From NCBI GenBank assembly GCA_945873195.1, contig CAMCDA010000003.1:1-64000 (forward strand): a DNA stretch of 64,000 bases, read 5' to 3'. The notes beneath the pieces were generated by a model that was not told where the DNA came from, did not search any database, and saw nothing but the letters and a program-made list of their open reading frames with translations. Position 1 is the first letter of the stretch. Each line of letters begins with the position of its first letter. Of the stretch, positions 60,214-64,000 are shown piece after piece. This DNA is from Asaia bogorensis (GTDB lineage Bacteria; Pseudomonadota; Alphaproteobacteria; Acetobacterales; Acetobacteraceae). The position numbers were made by a program, and so were the translations under genes.

Positions 60214-60376
60214 TCCGTCAGACGACGGTGGCCCGCAAGGGCTGAAACGGGAACGCGAAGAGCGGCTGCCCCCGCAACTGTGGTTGGTGAGTTCCGGTCC
60301 AACGTGCCATTGCCGAAAGGCGAGAAGGCGGGCCGGGGTGTTGACCCAACCAGCCAGGAGACCGGCCGGCGTCTAG
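60214..60376 (+). promoter_or_regulatory. Cobalamin (adenosylcobalamin) riboswitch
   Basis: Conserved elements in order: GGGCTGAAACGGGAA, the core GGCTGCCCCCGCAACTGT (60254-60271), and the B12 box AGCCAGGAGACC (60352-60363). Together they define a cobalamin riboswitch. It lies in the 280-bp gap 60187-60466, directly upstream of a btuB-type receptor, and would repress it when cobalamin is plentiful. The GGAGG ribosome-binding site (60456-60460) is outside the aptamer, where an expression platform could act. Confidence 0.9.
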
Positions 60377-60466
60377 ACTGCGCGCGTGCGACGGGCGGGG
60401 TGCACCGGTGCGGCGGGGAGAAACCCGTATGCGAGCTGTCGACACCTTGGTCGATGGAGGACCCGC

Positions 60467-62461
60467 ATGCGCACAAAAACCGCGCTGCTGGCAACACTGT
60501 TCTGCGTCCCGGCACTCGCCGGTTCGGCTTCGGCGCAGGAGCCGATCCTGACGCTCCCCGATGTCGCCATCACGGCGACCCGCGTGCCCACGGAACTGGA
60601 TCGCATCCCCGCCGGCGTCACGGTCATCACCCGCAAGATGATCGAGGACAACGGCTTCAACACCCTGACCGACGCGCTGATCGGCATCCCCGGTGTGCGC
60701 GTCAGCCCTGCTGGTGGGCCTGGCGGGCAGGCGAGCATCTTCGTCCGTGGTACCAACTCCAACCACGTGCTAGTGCTGCGTGACGGCATGCCGATCAACG
60801 ATCCGTCGGAGGCGACGGGGGCGTTCAATTTCGGTGTTGATACGTTGTCGGATATCGAGCGGATCGAGGTCGTGCGGGGGCCGATGGCCGCCTTGTATGG
60901 CTCGGGCGCGATCGGCGGCGTGATCAACATGATCTCTCGTCGGGGGACGAAGGAGGGGTTCCATCTGCAAGGGGATCTTGCGGGCGGGGCGCCCGAGCAG
61001 ATCAGGGGCAGCGTTGTCGCCTCGGGTATCAGCGGCAAGTTCGACTATGCGGTGACGGCGGAGTCGCAATCGCAGCGCGGCTACGACGCCATTCCGCAGC
61101 GCATGAGCATCTATACGGGTGTTCCGCAGGGCTTCCGGGATCGGGTGGGGACGATCAACCTCGGCTATTCGCCGGTGGAGGGGACGCGGCTGTCGTTGTT
61201 CCTGCGCGGGCGGCAGGCGCTGTTCGGTTTCAACAACCTGGGTTTTCCGACGTTCGACAACACCAATTCGTCGGGGTCGGCGGAGTCCTTCCTCGGGCGC
61301 GTCGGGGTGACGTCGGTGTTGTTCGACGGGCTGTATGAGACAAATCTGTTTGTGGGCCGGCTGCAGGATGGGCGGCACTACAAGCAGTATCTGGAGCCGG
61401 CTGATCCCAACCAGGCTTCCGGGGATTCGCGCTACAACGCGTACCGCACTGATATCCAGTGGAACAATACGATCCGGCTGGGGCAGGTCTTGAAGTCCTC
61501 GGTTGTGACCGATGCCGCGGTGACGTTCGGCTACCAGCATCTGGTGGATTCGATCCGGGTTCGGACCAACAGCGTGACCGGCGGTTTCGCGTTTGATCAG
61601 AGCGCGGATGCCTCGATGAACACGAACGCGCTGTATCTTGGCGCGCAGGGGACGTTGTGGGACCGGCTGGATGTCACCGCGCAGGTCCGGCAGGACTGGG
61701 TGACGGGCAACGCGCCCACCACCTGGCGGCTGGGGACCGTCGTGCGGTTGCCGGAGGTTTATACGAACCTCAAGTTCTCCTATGGCACCGCGTTTCGGGC
61801 GGCATCCTTGTTCGACCGGTATGGGGTTGATTCGTTCGGCTATGTCGGCAATCGCAATCTGAAGCCGGAGAGCTCGCAGGGATGGGAGGCGGGGTTTGTC
61901 ACCACGCTGCCGGCATTGGGGCGGGACAATTTCCTGACCTTCAGCGCGAGCTACTTCAACCAGCAGGTCCAGAACCTGATCACGACGCAGTTTTCTCCGG
62001 TCTATACGTCGGTCAATATAGGGTCGGCGCATGTGCAGGGGGTGGAGACGGAGCTCAGCCTGCGGGCCACGTCGTGGCTGGTGGTGCATGCGACCTATAC
62101 CTACACCGACACGCTGGCGATCGGGGCGGCGCCGGCGACGGGGTCTCGGTTGCTGCGGCGGCCACCGAACGTTGCGTCCCTGGACATGACGATCACGCCG
62201 ATGCCTGGGCTGACGATCGTGCCGCGTATTGCCTATACGGGGTCGTTCCGGGACTTCCTGTATGACAATGGCGGGTTCCCGACGGCGAATGGCAGTTCTC
62301 CGGGTGGAACGATTGCCAGCATCGCGGTCACGTATGACGTGGCGCCGAATGCTCAGGTTTATGTGAATGCGTGGAACGTGTTTTCGTCTCGGTTTGAGCC
62401 TGTGAACGGGTTCCAGACGCCGGGGCCGAGTGGGATCGTGGGGGTGCGGGTGAAGTTATAA
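60467..62461 (+). CDS. btuB: TonB-dependent vitamin B12 receptor (BtuB-like)
   Basis: An outer-membrane receptor importing cobalamin, energised by TonB. The 664-residue protein has a signal peptide (cleaved about ASA-QEP), a TonB-box-like DVAITATRVPTEL, and a plug domain with VRGTNSNHVLVLRDGMPIND and ERIEVVRGPMAALYGSGAIGGVINMIS (in part). A beta-barrel follows. It lacks the usual aromatic C-terminus but ends VGVRVKL. ATG at 60467 is preceded by GGAGG. The riboswitch upstream makes B12 the likely substrate. No btuCDF or tonB gene is in the window. Confidence 0.93.
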   Translation: MRTKTALLATLFCVPALAGSASAQEPILTLPDVAITATRVPTELDRIPAGVTVITRKMIEDNGFNTLTDALIGIPGVRVSPAGGPGGQASIFVRGTNSNHVLVLRDGMPINDPSEATGAFNFGVDTLSDIERIEVVRGPMAALYGSGAIGGVINMISRRGTKEGFHLQGDLAGGAPEQIRGSVVASGISGKFDYAVTAESQSQRGYDAIPQRMSIYTGVPQGFRDRVGTINLGYSPVEGTRLSLFLRGRQALFGFNNLGFPTFDNTNSSGSAESFLGRVGVTSVLFDGLYETNLFVGRLQDGRHYKQYLEPADPNQASGDSRYNAYRTDIQWNNTIRLGQVLKSSVVTDAAVTFGYQHLVDSIRVRTNSVTGGFAFDQSADASMNTNALYLGAQGTLWDRLDVTAQVRQDWVTGNAPTTWRLGTVVRLPEVYTNLKFSYGTAFRAASLFDRYGVDSFGYVGNRNLKPESSQGWEAGFVTTLPALGRDNFLTFSASYFNQQVQNLITTQFSPVYTSVNIGSAHVQGVETELSLRATSWLVVHATYTYTDTLAIGAAPATGSRLLRRPPNVASLDMTITPMPGLTIVPRIAYTGSFRDFLYDNGGFPTANGSSPGGTIASIAVTYDVAPNAQVYVNAWNVFSSRFEPVNGFQTPGPSGIVGVRVKL

Positions 62462-62479
62462 GGGCAGCGATGGTGCATT

Positions 62480-62510
62480 GCGCGTGCCGTCCTCCGTGGC
62501 ACGCGCTTTT
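62480..62510 (+). terminator. Intrinsic terminator after btuB
   Basis: GCGCGTGCC (62480-62488) pairs perfectly with GGCACGCGC (62498-62506) around a 9-nt loop, followed by TTTT. Standard intrinsic terminator. Confidence 0.8.
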
Positions 62511-62536
62511 CCCTGTGATCCAAGACCGCTTTAACC

Positions 62537-62615
62537 CGTTATCCTCGGCCTTGTGCCGAGGACCCTCCCCAGCACCCTGCCGCGATTGGTCCCCGGGACA
62601 AGCCCGGGGATGACG
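62537..62615. repeat. REP-like inverted repeat, copy C
   Basis: A degenerate arm (CGTTATCCTCGGCCTTGTGC, from 62537) faces a good arm (ending GGGGATGACG, 62615). Reverse complementing copy A at 20032-20111 gives an end-to-end alignment, including the shared GCCGCGATTG. A further CG-rich palindromic stretch, partly similar, follows at about 62650-62692. The rest of the gap to 62754 shows nothing else. Confidence 0.65.
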
Positions 62616-62754
62616 GGGGAAAGTCGTGGGTGCTGGGCCGGAGCCTGTCGTCGGGCCGGCCTTCCGCCGGACCCGGGGGCCCAGCATGACGAGGTACGGG
62701 CATCACGATGTGGCCGCCGCCAGCGCGGCCCGCTACGAAAAGCCCCGGCCAGGC

Positions 62755-63915
62755 TCAGGCCGCGCGCCTTCCCCACAGGTCATCCGACGCGATCCTCGCC
62801 CCTTCCGCCGCCGCGGCGAGCTTCAACCACACCACTTCCTCCGCCACGTATTCCCGGCCAGCGAAGGTCCCAAAGCCGCAATCCGTGCCGGCGATCACGC
62901 GTTCCCGGTCTCCGACCGCTGCCACGGCTTCCTTCAGACGCCGAGCGACGACTTGCGGGTGTTCGACGAAGTTGGTGGTGGTGTCGAGGACTCCGGGGAT
63001 CAGCGCCATGTGCGCGGGCAGGGGGTTGGCGCGCAGTGCCTCGTATTCATGCTGGTGGCGGGGATTGGCGAACTCGATCGAAAGGGCGCCGACATTGGCA
63101 CGATACAACTCGGGCAGGATCGTCGCCATCGCGATGTCGTAGATGTGCGGGGCGTCGTTGTTGCCCCAGCAGACATGCAGGCGGACGCGGTCGCGGGGAA
63201 TGCCCTCGATCCCCTTGTTGATGGCGGCGATGTGCAGCGCCAACTGGGTCAGGAACCCGCGGTCATCCAGATGCCCGAAGAATCGGTGGCGTTCCATCGC
63301 CAGGTCGGGGCTGTCGATCTGAAGCACGTGCCCGGCCGCGTGGATCGCGCGGTATTCGTTGCCCAGCGCCGTGGCCAGGGCCATCAGATAGGCCTCGTGG
63401 GTGTCGTAGTGCTGGTTGATCATCGTGGTCGCGACGATGCCGGGGGACGGCGCGGTCATGAACGTCTCCCGGAAGCCCGTGCCCATGCGGCGCAAGCGGG
63501 CGGCGTCTTCCTGGATCGGGGCGCCGTTGACGTACAGCACTTCGTTCAACGCGGCGGGTGCGTTGGCGACGCGGGCCGAGTGCGGGAAGCGCGCGTTCAT
63601 CTGCTTGAAGTAGCTCGGGAACTCGATCTGGTCGCGGGCGGGCGGCCGCTTGGACTCGCCGCCGAAGCCGCACATGCAGCGCGGGACGTAGGTCTGGAAG
63701 CCGACGCGCGACTGCTCGCCATCATTGCCGATATCGACCCCGGCCTTCATCTGGCTGGTGATGACATGGTTGGTCGCGGCTTCCACGCGACGGGCGAGGT
63801 CGGCGGTGTCGATCGCCTCCCCGGCTTCCTGGCGGATCAGCAGATCGGCCAGGGCTTCGTTGCGCGGCAGGCTGCCGACATGGGTCGTGAGGATGCGGTC
63901 GGTGCTGATGAGCAT
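62755..63915 (-). CDS. Cobalamin-independent methionine synthase II-like protein (MetE C-terminal family)
   Basis: A 386-residue TIM-barrel protein related to the C-terminal half of MetE. The zinc ligands are visible as His247 and Cys249 (LHVCWGNND), Glu281 (LSIEFANP) and Cys346 (GTDCGFGTF). It opens with TTHVGSLPRNEALADLL. Stand-alone proteins of this kind act on thiols and methyl donors but often do not make methionine; some cleave or transfer epoxide- or CoM-linked groups. No N-terminal MetE half is present, so the activity is uncertain. It is convergent with btuB, separated by the terminator and a REP-like repeat. Confidence 0.88.
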   Translation of the reverse strand: MLISTDRILTTHVGSLPRNEALADLLIRQEAGEAIDTADLARRVEAATNHVITSQMKAGVDIGNDGEQSRVGFQTYVPRCMCGFGGESKRPPARDQIEFPSYFKQMNARFPHSARVANAPAALNEVLYVNGAPIQEDAARLRRMGTGFRETFMTAPSPGIVATTMINQHYDTHEAYLMALATALGNEYRAIHAAGHVLQIDSPDLAMERHRFFGHLDDRGFLTQLALHIAAINKGIEGIPRDRVRLHVCWGNNDAPHIYDIAMATILPELYRANVGALSIEFANPRHQHEYEALRANPLPAHMALIPGVLDTTTNFVEHPQVVARRLKEAVAAVGDRERVIAGTDCGFGTFAGREYVAEEVVWLKLAAAAEGARIASDDLWGRRAA

Positions 63916-64000
63916 GGCGGGAGTCCTCCATTTGGGACCACCCTAGACCAGGGGGGAGGATTGCCGCACCCTCCGATTATAATGACCGAGCAAACAATTC

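Noticed and set aside
1-64000. tRNA, rRNA, CRISPR arrays, insertion sequences, prophage
   Set aside because: Looked for cloverleaf-like ends, regular spacer-repeat arrays, and transposase or integrase genes on both strands; none was seen.

Overview
The window is GC-rich chromosomal DNA from an alphaproteobacterium, most likely a member of Rhodospirillales close to Acetobacteraceae. The evidence is a GcrA cell-cycle regulator, a flagellar segment in which fliL-fliM is followed by a DUF6468 gene, motE, cheY and cheZ, a complete mraZ-to-ftsZ division and cell-wall cluster, and a minus-strand rnpB. I see no tRNA, rRNA, CRISPR array, transposase or prophage. The family assignment is inference; no 16S is present.

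Layout. (1) 0-9 kb, motility: flgF-flgG on the minus strand behind a good sigma-54-type promoter. Divergent from it run fliL, fliM, a DUF6468 gene, motE, cheY, cheZ and a 1043-residue exported repeat protein. (2) 9-16.5 kb, housekeeping and stress genes: speD behind a nested hairpin leader, speE, a crotonase, a NIPSNAP protein, a free-methionine-sulfoxide reductase, a MarR regulator, a 49-residue membrane protein downstream of a perfect FNR-type box, kup and gcrA. (3) 16.7-25 kb, accessory metabolism: a Baeyer-Villiger-type monooxygenase, a toxin-antitoxin-like pair with a perfect operator palindrome, then a catabolic run (HCCA isomerase, SDR, F420-type LLM oxidoreductase, two acyl-CoA dehydrogenases) ending in a C13 (legumain-like) lipoprotein. 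(4) 25-45 kb, the dcw cluster on the minus strand: mraZ-rsmH-ftsL-ftsI-murE-murF-mraY-murD-ftsW-murG-murC-murB-ddl-ftsQ-ftsA-ftsZ. Most junctions overlap, and the main break is a 29-bp-arm hairpin between ddl and ftsQ. Its promoter carries four TGGG boxes at exact 10-bp spacing (MraZ-type operator), and further upstream lie three tandem 12-mers ending in a perfect DnaA box. (5) 45.3-50.8 kb: rnpB, an LLM oxidoreductase, a phosphonate-type ABC transporter (phnC-phnD-phnE-phnE) and the remains of a toxin-antitoxin pair. (6) 50.9-60.2 kb: a second set of accessory genes for CoA-thioester chemistry (two SDRs, MBL hydrolase, LysE exporter, CMD protein, isochorismatase, MarC, acyl-CoA synthetase, HpcH lyase, CaiB CoA-transferase). 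(7) 60.2-64 kb: a cobalamin riboswitch controlling a btuB-type receptor, then a MetE-like protein on the opposite strand.

How it fits together. The core is cell-cycle and envelope biology (GcrA, dcw, possible DnaA input) plus swimming. Between the core blocks sit interchangeable accessory modules marked by toxin-antitoxin genes and REP-like inverted repeats (20.0, 29.0, 58.0 and 62.5 kb). I see no single large undescribed system. The most interesting unexplained elements are regulatory: the speD leader with two mutually exclusive folds, the toxin-antitoxin-like pair with its palindrome, the FNR-box/small-protein unit, and the mraZ and DnaA-type arrays upstream of the dcw cluster.
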